Below are positions 12,301 through 24,300 of a stretch of DNA of 64,000 nucleotides, piece after piece (positions within the stretch are counted from its first letter, which is position 1; every line of letters begins with the position of its first letter). A program made the position numbers and the translations under genes. The DNA lies in contig NC_133325.1 of assembly GCF_042186555.1 (NCBI RefSeq), positions 757,251,128-757,315,127 of the forward strand, written 5' to 3'. The notes beneath the pieces were generated by a model. It made no database searches. It was not told where the DNA came from and was given only the letters and a program-made list of their open reading frames with translations. The DNA comes from Aquarana catesbeiana (lineage: Eukaryota; Chordata; Amphibia; Anura; Ranidae).

Positions 12301-15300
12301 AACAGATATTATCAAAATTGGTTTCACAGTACTAGCCCTCATGCCAAATCTAAAGGGGTTTCCATTGCTTTACATACATTTTTCAATCCTGAGGTCCTAA
12401 ACTCCCTTATTGACGTAGCTGGTCACTTCATCTTTCTCAAACTGAAACTAAATAATTTTCTCTTTACAGTGGCCAACATTTACGTCCCTAACGTGGATCA
12501 GGCTCGGTTCCTCTCTTCTGTTCTCACCAGACTATCCTCCTTTGGGGGCCTCTGTTTTATCATCAGTGGAGATCTCAACATCACCCTTTCCCCGTCTGCA
12601 GATACATCCTCGAGTAAGTCCTCTGTTCCTTTCTCTTCACTGACACGCATCAAATCCTTACTGCACTCCTCACATTTGGTTGATGTTTGGCGTATTCAGC
12701 ATTCCAACTCCTATAACAGACTTGATCACTTTTTGACCTCACAAACCCTGCTAAATACACCCCTGCAAGCTTCCATAGGCCATCTCCTCTGGTCCAATCA
12801 CGCCCTAGTCTATCTGACCCTGGCACACCCCCCGATAGCCCGTAGGGGCACATATTGGAGGCTCAATGATAACTTGCTACGGGATTCTGTCTTGTAGCCG
12901 AAATCTCAAAAACTATTCGGAATTTCACGTTTGATCAATCCTCAGACACTACCTCCCCCCTTAATCAATGGAAAGCTCTAAAATGTGTGGAACAGGGCGT
13001 GCTCATACAGCACGGTTCCTGCCTTAAAAGGATTAGAGCTGGTGATATTAGTCGTCTCCTATCCACTATTGCAGAACTTGAACCACTCCACAAACGAGAT
13101 TTAGACCCTGTCATTTTCGTTTGACTATCTAATGCCCGTCGAGACCTACTTCAACTCTTATGCCCCGTACACACGGTCGGACTTTGTTCGGACATTCCGA
13201 CAACAAAATCCTAGGATTTTTTCCGACGGATGTTGGCTCAAACTTGTCTTGCATACACACGGTCACACAAAGTTGTCGGAAAATCCGATCGTTCTAAACG
13301 CGGTGACGTAAAACACGTACGTCGGGACTATAAACGGGGCAGTGGCCAATAGCTTTCATCTCTTTATTTATTCTGAGCATGTGTGGCACTTTGTCCGTCG
13401 GATTTGTGTACACGATCGGAATTTCCGACAACGGATTTTGTTGTCGGAAAATTTTATCTCCTGCTCTCCAACTTTGTGTGTCGGAAAATCCGATGGAAAA
13501 CGTCCGATGGAGCCCACACACGGTCGGAATTTCCAACAACACGCTCCGATCGGACATTTTCCATCGGAAAATCCGACCGTGTGTACGGGGCATAAGACTC
13601 GCATCCCCTAATCGCAGGCGACAGAGCACGCAATTACCTGTATTCCCTAGCTAACAAATGCGGCAAACACTTAGTGCGGACCCTCCACCCTAGACCTCCC
13701 CGATACTCCATTCCGTTTATCACCCAATCCAACCAAGACAAGACATTTAATACAAAAGGCATTTCCTTCCCCTTTAGACAATATTATTCCCAACTCTACA
13801 ACATATCACCTAAAGCTCTTTCCTCTAGCGACAATATGCAAGACTATATTCTGGAAACGACTTTGCCCACTATCGACTCCCAAGACTCCTTGGAGCTTGA
13901 CGGCCCTTGGTCGTGCCCGAGTTTCTGGGCGTCATCAGGGATCTGAAGATGGGCAAATGTCCTGGACCAGATGGGTACACCAATCGTTTCTATAAAACTT
14001 TTGCCCCTCTGTTGGCGCCACTCTTCACGCCCACATGTGTGGTTGAAGAAAGATTACTAATTAGCAAAAATGTATAACGGAAACTAAGAAAAATGCATTT
14101 TTTTTACAGAATTTTTGGTCTTTTTTCTTTTATAGCGCAAAAAATAAAAACCCAGAGGTGATTAAATACCACCAAAAGAAAGCTCTATTTGTGTGAAAAA
14201 AGGACAAAAATTTCATATAGGTACAGTGTTGCATGACTGAGTAATTGTCTTTCAAAATGTGAGAGCAACGAAAGCTGAAAACTGGTCTGGTTAGGAAGGG
14301 GGTTTAAGTGCCCAGTGGTCAAGTGGTTAAGAACTGGGGTATGTAAACTTTTAATCAGGGTAATTTGGGTAGTTTCTGTTGACATTATGATTTAAAAAGA
14401 GTAAACACAGTTGATTGATAATAAATGGCTTTAGCCAAACACTAACCATGAGTGAAAGAAAAGTTTTTGTGTTATCATTCACATTCTCTAAAAAATGGCC
14501 AAAAAATCATAAATTCTGCCAGGGTATGTAAACTTATGAGCACAACTGTATTACTATTACTTGATTTCTATGGTGGAGTGGAGGAAACACTATTGGAGAG
14601 ACATCTAAGCAAGAGGAATACTTTGCAGCAAAATCGTTTGGCCATATTTGGAGGGTCCAGTATGACTGATGGAGTGGATACCCACTATAACATATAAGCA
14701 GAGGAAGATTTAAAGAGACAAGCGCATAATGACCTACTTTTTAGCTAAAGAGGTCATTGTGTTCCGGTGAGTGATTTTTTCACATGAGCACATTGGGTGT
14801 AAAATAATATTGCATGGTAAAAGCACATTTAGCCGAGTACACTGGAAAAATTGACAGTTACTTACCGATAACTGTTTTTCTAGGATATCTTCCAGGACGG
14901 CACACCTGAGAGATGAGAGGCTCCTCCCTACAGGAAACACAATCAATCGACAGCTGTTTTAAGTCCCCACCCTTCCCCTTGATCCTCAGTTTGTAGAGAA
15001 GTAACTCCTGAACCTGGTTCACAAGGGAAATCATTCCTCATAGGTACTCACCTTCTAGTGTTCTACCATTTTCCCTCCTCCAACGGGTGGGAAGTAGGCC
15101 TGCCGTCCTGGAAGATATCCTAGAAAAACAGTTATCGGTAAGTAACTGTCAATTTTCTCTAGTCATCTTCCAGGACGGCACACCTGAGAGGATAATCAAG
15201 TACCTCAGGCCTACCTTAGGGTGGGACCACTGCAAGACCCTCTTGGCGGACCTTGGTTCTGCAGTGAGTTTTACCTCCACTCCATATGCTTGATGAAGGT

Positions 15301-18300
15301 ATCTTAGCTGGATCATGCGGCTGATCTGCAGGTCTACTCCACCGATGTCCCTGCCTTCTCTGCTTCGGATGCAGGACCTAGGTGGAGTGGGCTCTTAAAG
15401 ATGGAATCAGAAAACATGTTAAACTTGTAGGTTATCAATGTTGCCTATCTCACACATCTAACAACCATGGCCTATTGTGCCTGTAGGTGCTACTTAGAAC
15501 CCTTAAAGATTAATCAGAGACCTGTGTTGTAAGACAAGGACACTAATTGATCACCAAGAGGGCCTGTCTTAACCATAGGTGTGCGCAGCCATTTTCATTA
15601 GGGTGTGCACCCTAAAGCTCAAACACCCATGCATGTGTGTGTGTCTACATATATATGACCCCGGCAAATTGATCTCTCTGCTGCCACAGTGAAAGAGAAG
15701 AGCATAGACACTTCTCTTATGGCAGAGCCAGCAAGATGTAGATCTTTCACATGTTCCTGCTGCTACACAGCGATAATACTAATGCGCATGGGGTGATTAG
15801 GGTGTGCCTGGGCACACCCTGTGCGCACGCCTATGGTCTTAACACTATCCTGTTCAGGGAAAGAAAACTGCAAAAAAAGGTGGGCCCCTAACAGACAACC
15901 TTTTTTGTTCATTTTTATCTTTACATCAGCAAAGACTAAAGGGAAGCCTACTTAAGGGTAATAGATTAACCGAGGCTTAATCCCTGGGTTTAAGGCATGC
16001 CCACTCTGTGGCTTTACTTACGCCTGAGTGCCTACTTCAGGAGAATAAAGTCCATAGCAGGAGTATAACACTTATACTGCTACATCTAGTTCTGCTAGAA
16101 GGGTGAGATGAAGGCCATGCACCGAGCCGTAACCTATTCGGTCGGATATACATCTTTATACTTCATCTTCAGGTCATAATATTCCTCTGAACAGAACTTC
16201 CCAAGTTCTTACTAAGCAGGGTGATTCTTGATCGCCTTCCTCCAGTGTCCTATAACCCTACTGGGCTTCAACCCTAGGAAATGGTTCCAGCATCCCTGAA
16301 TGTAAGGGGCTGAGGCTTTCTGACATGTGACGTCTGCAGCCAGAACTCCAGGCCCCTCCACGGAAAAGAGGGCTGAAATACAAAAGGTGATACATGCATT
16401 ATTAATATCACAAATTAAAAAAGACCATAGATTGTGGACCCAGCACAATAGATTTAGACAGAAAGGACACAAGCATAGACAATAATGTGTATCTGAGTGT
16501 GGCTAGCTAAACCAACATATCAAATATGGGAGAGACCCAAATCTGAACTTCAATGTAGACAAACAGTCCTCACAGTCTGGTTTTCTGATGTACAGCCAAT
16601 CTGTAAAAACATTAAGATACACGCAAACCCTCAGCCTTGGTTCACACTGGGACGACTTGTCAGGCGACCTAGTCACCTGACAAGTAGCGTCCTGTTCTGT
16701 GCAATGGAGCCATTCTAAATCGGCACGATGCAAGTCGCTCCGACTTAGAAAAAGGTTCCTGTACGACTTTGGGGGCGACTTGCATTGACTTCTATACAGA
16801 AGTCGTTTTGCAAGTCGCCGCTGAGTCGTGTCCTGGGTCGCCTGAGGCAGTCGCGCTGTAAGTCGTGCTGCCTCAGTGTGAACCGACCCTAAATGCTGCG
16901 TGTTTCTGAAGTGCAGCTAGCTAGGTCATAACTGATATATATACATAAAGGATGGGAGTCCTGTTTACGGTGGAGTTTTACTGATGTACAGCAAAACAGG
17001 GCCATAAATATAAGACAGAAAGACCCAAACTTCTATGTTGCGTATTTCTGATGAACCACCAAATACAGTTATAAGATCAATATGGCCCTGGCTAGCTAAA
17101 CCAACATAAGACAATATCTTTTCTGTTATGCAGTTCTGTAGTGCAGTCACATAGAACCAACACGGAAAGGACCCAAGCAACCTGCAGCATTGTGTTTTTC
17201 CGAAGTGCAGTAAGGCAAGGGAATCTGAAACAGAAAGCACCAACAAGCTTCAATGTTGAGTATTTCTGCTGTACAGCAACATAAAAACAGACAGCCTTCC
17301 TAGCTGCGATCTTTCTGGTGTATTGCAAAGTAAGGCAATAAACTCCATGATGTCTATTCTTGTGTGTAGCAAAACCTCAACCAGAAGGGAACTTCGGGCT
17401 CCCACACCTGTGCGACCCAACCTGCAACCGCAAAAACGCAAGAGAATCACTATGGCTTCCAATGGGAACCATTTGTGTCTGTGCAACTCCAGGTCGCAGC
17501 GCCACCAAGCAGACCCTGCTTTCTGGATCCACAGACCTCAAGATTACACAGGTCGCAGGTAACTTGCAATTTTCAGGTTGAACAAGCGAGGGGTCCCCAA
17601 TGCTCTATCTCCCTGGAGGCGTGCAGCCAACAACACCCTGCTGTGTATCCCTAAGAAGCAGCAAGGTAGAACAATGAGAAACAGAAAAGACATCGCTCAC
17701 TGCTGTGCCTTTCTGATATGCAGCCGATAAGGCAGTAAATATAGGACATACAGGACACAAACAATCTTCAATCTTTGTGTATGTCTGATGTGTAGTAATA
17801 TACCAATACTGAGCAGATACGCCACCATCCTCAATGTGTCTCCCTGCTGAGGCAGCAAAAACAAATCAGAAAAGGACAAGCAACCTTCACTGCTGTGTCC
17901 TTTCTGATATGCAGCCAATAAGGCAGTAAATGTAAGACATAAAGGGACAGACAACCTTCAATCTTGTATATATCTGATGTGCAACAATATAACAATCTGA
18001 ATAGAGATAGCACATCCATATTGAAGGGATTTGGCATGCGACTCAACATGTCAAATCGCATGCCTAAAATCGGCAACCTTTGCCGTTAATAGCACTGTCA
18101 GCCTGACGCCACTTTGCGGGGCTGCACCGATTACCAAAGGCAGTACTAGTACTACCCCTGGCACAGGTTCAATTTGTATTTCCCAATAATTCAGGACCAT
18201 CAATCTTCACTACTGCCTATCTAATAAGCAACCAATAAGGCAGTAATACAGGACACACAAAAATCCCCAGACAGAACTCAATTTTGAGTATGTCTGATGT

Positions 18301-21300
18301 GCAGCAATATAACAAATATGAGCAGAGATGTCATAAGACTAAATGATATGCATTTCCGCCATGCATCACAAAACCAGAAAGTACAGACCACCTTCCCTGT
18401 TGTATCTTTCTGATCTGTAGCCAAATAAGGCAGTACCTTTAGGATATAAACAGACAACAACAAAGCTTCAGTGCAGTGCATTTCTGATGTACAGCACTAT
18501 ATCCCTTATGAGCAGAGATGTCACAAATTTCAATGTGTATTTCTGCTGTGCCCCAAAACATCCCAGCAAGGACAAACCTACACTACTGAGCTCTACTGGT
18601 GTGCAACCAAGGAGGAGTCATGGTGTATCCCTTTATGAAATAACCAAACAGAGCAATTTGATCCCTAGGCATAGCCTGGGCTGTAGATACTAACACTTCA
18701 CCCCCCAGTGAAGGAACAAATTCTAAAAATGGTTAGACACCTTACAATAGTAGCTGTTGTCCTACCTTACCTCCGTGGACTGAGCAAACGCTAGCCAGCT
18801 CACACACAGGTGGGGCTGATCAGAAACTAAAGTCTCAATGAGCCCAGCCCTAGAGGCCAATTTAGGACAGCCTCTAGAAAAGGTGATCACCAATTTAGCC
18901 TGGAGGAAAATAGCCACCTGCAGGCTTTAAACAAGCAATCATGTATCTAGCTCTTGCATATGTTTGCACAGAAAATCCTTAATTAAAGGATATAGGAAGC
19001 GATTTATGGTAAATCGCCTTTAGATCTGTCACTGAGTTGACTGCAGCCCAAACCAACAAAAAGGTTTTTCTTACCTCCTGCACTTCAATATAACCACAAT
19101 GTAAAGGTGGAGTGGGAGGTTGGAGCTTAGGACTTCAGATTCCTAGCAGCTGGGCTAATAGGGCCATATAACCTAGTGCACCTGCTGACCAGGAGAGCTT
19201 ACTCCTGAATCCTTCAACCATTGCACAATCCATAAATTGTTCAGTGGTATACCTGGCCTGTAAGGAACTCTTTGTATCTACCAGGTCCCCCCCCCCCCCC
19301 CCCGCTCTATTCATCCCTACTAATGTCCCACAACCGGACATGTAGGGAGAGTGTTGGAAACCTACTGTTGTGATAACCATAGTGTCTCTGCTGTAAGAGG
19401 GAGCTGTGGATGGTGGTTTTAGCAGTAGCTTCTGGGCTATTTTGTTATGCAGACCCCAGGTCCTGCACTGCACCACTTAGTAAATACAGGGGGAAGGGGA
19501 AGAAATGCCTTACCTACCTCTTTCCCATCTGAGGTGGTTTAGGCACACTCACTCCTCTGCACTACTTGTCCACCATACAGCATCTCTGATGTAAGAGGGA
19601 GCTGTAGCTGGTGTTTTTAGCAGAAGCTTCTGGGCTATTTGAATCCAGACCCCAGGGGAGATTATCTCAAATGCCCAGAAACCATCTGGCTGGGATTGGG
19701 GATTTTGCAGCTAAATTCCCAAGGTAAAGGAAAGTACTCACCGTTGTAGTCTTCCCCTTTTTCCACAGCCACAGGGCTTGCTTTTCCATCCTTATGGTCC
19801 ACACGCAAGGAGGATAGCCGCCAAAGTGCCCCCCCCAACTGCTAGGCTGTGTCCTGCCAGTCAGTATATACATCTGGGGGGGGCAATGCCGTACGTTCCT
19901 CATTCCCTTCTGAGGTGGTTTAGGCAGACATCCACCGTAGTGAACTGGTGCCTCCTCGAAAGGAGGATGTGGGCGCCTGCTCCTGCTGACTCTCAGCCTT
20001 CCCACCTGGGTAAGAACGCAGGTCGTTCAGGCGGCGCCCTCCCCAGCAGCCCACGCGAGCTACCAGGGGCCCAGGAGTCGGGGGCCCTGGAAAGAACTGA
20101 CAGCCAGCACCCCTGTCTGAACGGACGCCCGGACAGGTAAGGGGGGGAGACAGGAAAAAGGCCCCTGAAGTTCTGGGGACACCACTGTACCCAGGGGCCT
20201 TCAGCTCTCAGGGGGGCTCTTCCAGTTTCTGCTTCCCCCCCTGAGGAAAGGATAGGGGAACCCCCCAGGAAGGATAAATATATCCGGCCAGACCCAGAGG
20301 CCCATCAGGTACTAACCAGGCCCGACCCTGCTTTGCCTCCGAGATCATACGAGATCGGGCAGGCGGCGCCCTCTTTCACTTTCAGGGTGATGTGGCCATA
20401 GGCCTTCCCCAGGCATTTGGTCCGGCTCCCAGGGGGGGACCACCAGCCACAGGCTTCGGGTCATTTGGAAAAAAACAAACGGTTTCGCTGTGTAGGGAGA
20501 AACACAATCAAAAACTGAGGATCAAGGGGAAGGGTGGGGACTTAAAACAGCTGTTGATTGATTGTGTTTCCTGTAGGGAGGAGCCTCTCATCTCTCAGGT
20601 GTGCCGTCCTGGAAGATGACTAGAGAAAAATTGATGAGATTTTATGGACATTATTGTTATTGACACTATTATATTGAATTTGTTTAAAGTGTCACTACTA
20701 ATTGTGATTTAATTTTGCACACAGTATTGTTTAACATTTTATTAACATACTTTGTTATATAACTTCTGATGTTGGGTTTTAGGGCCAATTCATCACTATA
20801 ATAGCGCCCCCTTCATATTTTTATTTTTATCATCACAGTAATTTATCAGTGTACATGTCATTTTATTATTTTCTATTTCCTCAGCAACATACGGTATACT
20901 AACCTTTTTGTTTTTGCTCACTTAATGGTTCTAAAGCCTTAAAGCAGAGCTCCACCTAAAAGGGGAAGCACCACTTGTTTGCCTCCCCCCCCCCCCTTTT
21001 GCTGCCACATTTGGCACCTTTTGGGGGTACCTGATTTTGACAGGTACCCGCTGCCACTTTCAGTTCAGTTCGCCATGGCGAACTGAGCCGGAAGTTTGGC
21101 CCCCTCCTCGTTCCACCGCAGCCGGCCCATTCACAAAGCACAGCACACTTTGCGCATGCGCAGTAGGAAACCAGTTGTGAAGCCACAAGGCTTTACTGAC
21201 GGTTTCCCTTAGACTAAATGGGTGTGCCAGCATCCAATAGCTGATTGAAAAATCAGCTCGGGTGAGGACACTGCTGGATTCCTGGACAGGTAAGTGACCT

Positions 21301-24300
21301 AATATTAAAAGTTAGCAGCTACAGTATTTGTAGTTCGTGACTTTTATTTTTTTCTGAAGGAGCCTGGAGCTCCTCTAAGATTTTTTTCCTTAATGCATTC
21401 TATGCAGGTAAAAAATCTTCTGTTGCCAAGGGGCCCCCCCAATACTTACCTGAGCCCAATCTCAATCCAGCAATGTGGATAAGAGCAGTGGCTCTCCTGA
21501 CTCTATCCCTCCCCACTGGGCAATTGGTTAGCCAATGGCTCCCGGTCTTGTCAATCAAATTTTATAACAAGAGAGCGGAGCAGGGCGGGGGGGGGGGGGG
21601 GCAGAGCCCCTCTGTCTGTGTCAATAGATGCAGACAAGGTGGCTTGGGAGCGAGCCTGCATGAGTGCCCCCCATAGAAAGTGGCTTATAGGGGGGGAGCC
21701 AGGAGCAATGGTGGGGGACCTGAGAAGGGGAGGATCGGGGCTGATCTGAGCAAAACTATTGCACAAAGCAGGTAAGTATAACATGTTAAAATGGTTGTAA
21801 ACCCTGTTATACCACTTGTACCTGTAGGTAAGCCTAAAATAAGCCTTACCTGTAGGTACTGTAAATATCTCCTAAACCTGCATGGTTTAGGAGATATTTA
21901 CCATATACGATTGCGCCGACGTCATCAGAGCATGCACACTGAAGGTACGGACCGCTCGTGCCGTTTCTTCAGCAGCTGTGCCGTAACCGGCGGCTCCCGC
22001 GCGCATGCACGGGAGTGACGTCATCGCAGCTTCGGCCAATAACAGCCACGGAGCCCGGGAACCCGGAAATAACTCCGGGAGACATGTCGCTGGTCACAGC
22101 TGTATGTGGGGGTCGCTGCAACAGCTTCGATCTAAGGTAAGTGTTTCCTAATGGGCTAGTATGCGATTACAACCACTTTAAAGAAACCTTTGCAATCCCT
22201 TTCATTTCAATGCGACCAGCAAAACCCTCAACTTACTCTAAAAATCCATTTTCCTTCAGTAGTGACCATTTCTTCTGTAGCTGTTTGTCTGTGCAAGATA
22301 AATACTGGAGGATGACATCTATAAAAGTGGAGAACAACAAAACACTGTCAGAACAGCTAGGAAAAATTGTCAAATTTGTATATCTGCAGTAACCAATCAG
22401 ACTCCAGCTGTCAGGCCGGGAAATTTGTAGCACCCTGTTAGTGTCACCCCTTCTGCAGGACTGTATTGCCCCCCCCCCCCCCATCAAGAACTACTGTTTG
22501 GTTTTTGCATCTATTTAGTCATGGCCTGGATGAAGGGTAAACTAAAGTCAGTCGTAGATGGGTCAAAATTCAGCCGGTTCATCCATCTATGGCTGTACCT
22601 GTTCATTAGAAGCCAATTGATAGATCGACTTCTCTCAAACGGGAATGCTGGAAAGCTTTTTTCGATCAGGGACTGTAACCAGAGCAGTACCCTCGTCCTC
22701 AGAGCCAAAACTGAGGAAGAGGGTACTGTCCTAGAAATGTGTAAGCCATTTGGATCCTAGGTGATGTCCTCCCAAGCTCAGAAGCACATGGAGTGGACGG
22801 AACAATTGTGTTATGTTGATATGCTTTGTCAGTCGTATCGTCTGTGAGTAGATTTATTTGCATTTTTTTTTTTTAATAAATGGTTATTGAGATAATGTGC
22901 TAGACTGGTGCCTCCTCTCTTTTCTTGTGTTTTTGTAGTTGCTAATGGGACATCCCCCAGTATGGGGAGGGCAGCAAGGTGATGGTCTTTATATCTCCAT
23001 TTGTGAAATGGATCTGCAACAAGCATTAGACACCACACACTGGAGATGTCATGTTTTGCATAGTGTGTTATTTCAAGCCGAGGCAGAATTAGGGTATCCC
23101 TGGTTAGGTAGGTTAAAGCGGAGTTCCAACTGTGAAAAAAAATTTTTTTTGGATGAATATCTTCATTTAAAAACACTTATTACTAGCACTCACGTTTCTC
23201 TTTTTAATCGCTGCTCGTAATACATACACCAGTGGCTTGAATCCTGCTCCTCTTGCGAGACAACGCTTGCAAATCGAGTCAGGTTTTTAAAAAACATAGC
23301 CCGTATTGCGAAACGCTCGCATACTGTGTTACTCACAATACGAGATATTACTGTACTGATTGTATTATAAATCGTTATGGAAGCCCCAAGGAAGGGGAAG
23401 TCCTTTACCACAAAATGCATTGGCTGTATCTGATGTTTGAAACAAATAAAGCTTTTAAGCAAATTTCAAGAGAGATAGAAGTTTGTACTAAGTGCTCCTA
23501 ACCACACACACACAGAATTCACAGATGGGCAGAGAAGCAGGCACAATTAGCAAACCTATTCAAAGCAGACCATATGGCAAATATGGAAACAGGATGGGAA
23601 GCTCTAACATGCACTGGGAAAACAGGAAGGTGATTGGCTACTACAGGCAGGGCAGCCATCTCAAATTTTTGGGCCCCTTACACACAGCTTTAGGCCTTCC
23701 CTCCCGAGCCTGACCATCAACATTTCCTAAGGCTTGCCCATGGGCCATCCCACCGAATCCACACACCGGCCACCTCACCTGTACATATTCAGCCCCCTGT
23801 ATATATGTCAGCCCCCCACCTGTATATATATGTCAGCCCCACACATACACAAATCTGTAAACACACAAGCCTCTGGCCCCTCCCTGTACACAAACAGTCC
23901 CCTCCCTTTCCTTCACAGCCCCTACTTGTAAAGGAAATCTTCCTAACTAGTTCCAGCTCGTTTTCACAAAGCTGACACAGCGGAGAGGATGTTGCTGACA
24001 CAGAGGAGCACAGTACAGGCAGTTCACACGAGGGGTGCACATGCACATAGTAGCCAGTGGCAGTAAAGAGCTCAATGACACAGAGAGCAGCAGAAGCTGC
24101 AGAGATAATTTCTATGGTGCAAAACATGGATCCCCTTCATCCGTCCTGCCTTCTTCTGGCCTGGACCGGCCCCTTACAGTTGTATGGGCTGTACCCCCTG
24201 ATGGCGGCCCTGACCACAGGTCAAATTACACTTGCCTGTAGTTTTTGTAAACCAATGACAATATGGGGTGGATTTACTAACGACAAATAGACTGTACACC

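Larger units (their letters stand above)
10691..14548 (+). mobile_element. Tc1-like transposon split by a 2.3-kb insertion
   Basis: The left terminal repeat (about 10691-10935) is matched inverted by 14333-14548 (TTTACATACCCTGG, AATTTGGGTAGTTTCTGTTG). Between 12075 and 14332 lie foreign repeats. A TA follows at 14549-14550. Confidence 0.8.
14846..20633. mobile_element. 5.8-kb element with about 120-bp terminal inverted repeats
   Basis: 14884-14994 (ATCTTCCAGGACGGCACACC..., GGAAACACAATCAATCGACA, CCCTTGATCCTCAGTTT) is inverted at 20511-20617. A further inverted copy of the first 55 bp lies at 15098-15155, then a direct copy of the right-end sequence to 15192. No transposase frame is recognisable, so this is a non-autonomous element or a nested composite. 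It contains a MITE at 16633-16890. Superfamily unknown. Confidence 0.65.

Noticed and set aside
12193..12897. Host gene with an endonuclease domain
   Set aside because: APE-type endonuclease of an L1/Tx1-like LINE; truncated and nested in other repeats.
13294..13654. Cluster of overlapping open frames on both strands
   Set aside because: All lie within the palindromic Harbinger-like MITE at 13161-13592; palindromes give mirrored frames.
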